A stretch of 5,589 bases of DNA. Origin: Planctomycetota bacterium. GTDB lineage: Bacteria > Planctomycetota > UBA1135 > GCA-002686595. Where the stretch lies: positions 1-5,589 of the forward strand of contig JABFRZ010000578.1 in NCBI GenBank assembly GCA_013140785.1. The letters run 5' to 3'. Shown piece by piece: positions 4,843 through 5,589 of this stretch. The notes beneath the pieces were generated by a model. The model was given only the letters and a program-made list of their open reading frames with translations. It searched no databases and had not been told where the DNA came from. The first letter of the stretch is position 1. The number at the start of each line of letters is the position of its first letter. The position numbers and the translations under genes were made by a program.

Positions 4843-5589
4843 ATGACTCTTCGCCAGCCCACACCCGCTCGGTCCGCGGCGACTGCCGAGACCGAAGCGA
4901 TTCTCCTGAGCTCCCCTTCGCTCCTGTTCCCTGGAGTGGAACCAAGGAATCCACTCGGATCCGTCGGCTTCCTGGCAGCGGGGGCGTTGCTCCTCGCGGC
5001 TCTGGTCGCGCCGGTCGCGGGACAGGTGACCAGGCGGGTGAGCGTTAGCACGGGTGGGGCGCAGGCGAATGGGGAGAGCGTCATCCCCTCGATCTCCGCC
5101 GATGGCCGCTACGTGGCCTTCGTGAGCTCGGCCTCGAACCTCGTCGCCGGGGACACGAACGCGACGGATGACGTCTTCGTGCGCGACCGTTTGGTTGGCG
5201 CGACCGAGCGCGTGAGCATCGACTCGCTCGGGGTCGAGTCGAACAGCTATTGCATGTGGCCTTCGATCTCCGCCGATGGCCGATACGCGGCGTTCGTGAG
5301 CTCCGCCTCGAACCTCGTCGCCGGGGACACGAACGCGACGGATGACGTCTTCGTGCGCGACCGCTGGAGCGGCACGACCGAGCGCGTGAGCGTCGACTCG
5401 CTAGGGATGGAGGCCAACGGCTATTGCATGTGGCCTTCGATCTCCGCCGATGGCCGATACGCGGCGTTCGTGAGCTCCGCCTCGAACCTTGTCGTCGGGG
5501 ACACGAACGCGACGGATGACGTCTTCGTGCACGACCGCTGGACTGGCGCGACCGAGCGCGTGAGCGTGGACTCGGGCGGGGCGCAGGCG
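4843..5589 (+). CDS. Exported PD40/TolB-like beta-propeller repeat protein, 5' part (runs off the right edge)
   Basis: The frame stays open from ATG 4843 to the edge (249 codons, no stop), so the C-terminus is missing. Residues 1-38 are a polar stretch, followed by a hydrophobic segment (about 39-59, GFLAAGALLLAALVAPVAG). This acts either as a signal peptide, with possible cleavage after VAG at residue 60, or as a membrane anchor. A run of 58-residue repeats follows: 83-140, 141-198 and 199 to the edge, with the tail of a partial earlier unit (VSVSTGGAQANGESVIP) before them. Each unit has SISADGRYxAFVSSASNLV, then GDTNATDDVFVxDR and TERVSxDS. SADGRYxAF is the PD40/WD40-like signature of TolB-type propellers, where each repeat is about one blade. 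Such proteins are usually extracytoplasmic; no enzymatic residues are visible, and binding or surface display is an inference. An alternative start, GTG 4936 (residue 32), would give a classic short signal peptide but lacks a ribosome-binding site. No homologue with a known role is recognised. Confidence 0.85.
   Translation, partial: MTLRQPTPARSAATAETEAILLSSPSLLFPGVEPRNPLGSVGFLAAGALLLAALVAPVAGQVTRRVSVSTGGAQANGESVIPSISADGRYVAFVSSASNLVAGDTNATDDVFVRDRLVGATERVSIDSLGVESNSYCMWPSISADGRYAAFVSSASNLVAGDTNATDDVFVRDRWSGTTERVSVDSLGMEANGYCMWPSISADGRYAAFVSSASNLVVGDTNATDDVFVHDRWTGATERVSVDSGGAQA
5089..5589 (+). repeat. Tandem 174-base coding repeats (two full copies and one cut by the window edge)
   Basis: Copies begin at 5089, 5263 and 5437, each with TCGATCTCCGCCGATGGCCG. 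The period is exactly 58 codons. By hand alignment, copies 1 and 2 differ at about 17 of 174 bases; copies 2 and 3 differ at about 14 of the 153 bases visible. Blocks of 70 bases (5246-5315 with 5420-5489) and 59 bases (5131-5189 with 5305-5363) are identical. The array probably continues past the edge. Confidence 0.9.

Noticed and set aside
5089..5589. CRISPR array or mobile-element repeats
   Set aside because: The repeats are directly adjoining, keep a 58-codon period in an open frame and encode a protein repeat; there are no spacers.

Overview
The window is very GC-rich, with strong G/C preference at third codon positions in every real gene. All five genes lie on the plus strand. The most diagnostic feature is an ECF sigma factor gene followed 10 bases later by a Hanks-type serine/threonine kinase gene. 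That kinase has an N-terminal helical module, a DWG (not DFG) kinase core, one membrane segment and a long C-terminal TPR array. This sigma/kinase pairing is a hallmark of Planctomycetota, so a GC-rich planctomycete is the best guess. The assignment rests on gene architecture only; there is no rRNA or other phylogenetic marker here.

Layout: (1) 1-287, the 3' end of a gene whose product looks like the last blades of an extracytoplasmic beta-propeller; (2) 349-1038, a complete DPM1-like family 2 glycosyltransferase; (3) 1039-1278, a non-coding stretch with two short palindromes (one just after the glycosyltransferase stop codons) and a possible promoter with a -10-like TAGACT hexamer six bases before the next start codon; (4) 1279-1917, the ECF sigma factor; (5) 1928-4669, the kinase-TPR receptor, probably co-transcribed with the sigma gene because its Shine-Dalgarno sequence overlaps the sigma stop codon; (6) 4670-4842, an intergenic leader with a hairpin and a good ribosome-binding site; (7) from 4843 to the right edge, the 5' part of a secreted or membrane-anchored repeat protein built from 58-residue PD40/TolB-like beta-propeller repeats, encoded by 174-base tandem DNA repeats.

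How it may work: the TPR domain is predicted to lie outside the cytoplasmic membrane and the kinase inside. The receptor could therefore sense a protein or envelope state and phosphorylate cytoplasmic targets, plausibly including the neighbouring sigma factor. No anti-sigma gene is present between or beside the pair. In sigma region 2.2 the usual Asp-Ala-Glu-Asp is Asp-Ser-Ser-Asp, which makes phosphorylation of the sigma factor a testable idea. The downstream propeller gene could be a target of this system, but nothing in the sequence proves it. I see no CRISPR array, tRNA, rRNA, insertion sequence or phage gene. The sigma/kinase arrangement is a known type; I do not claim a wholly new system.
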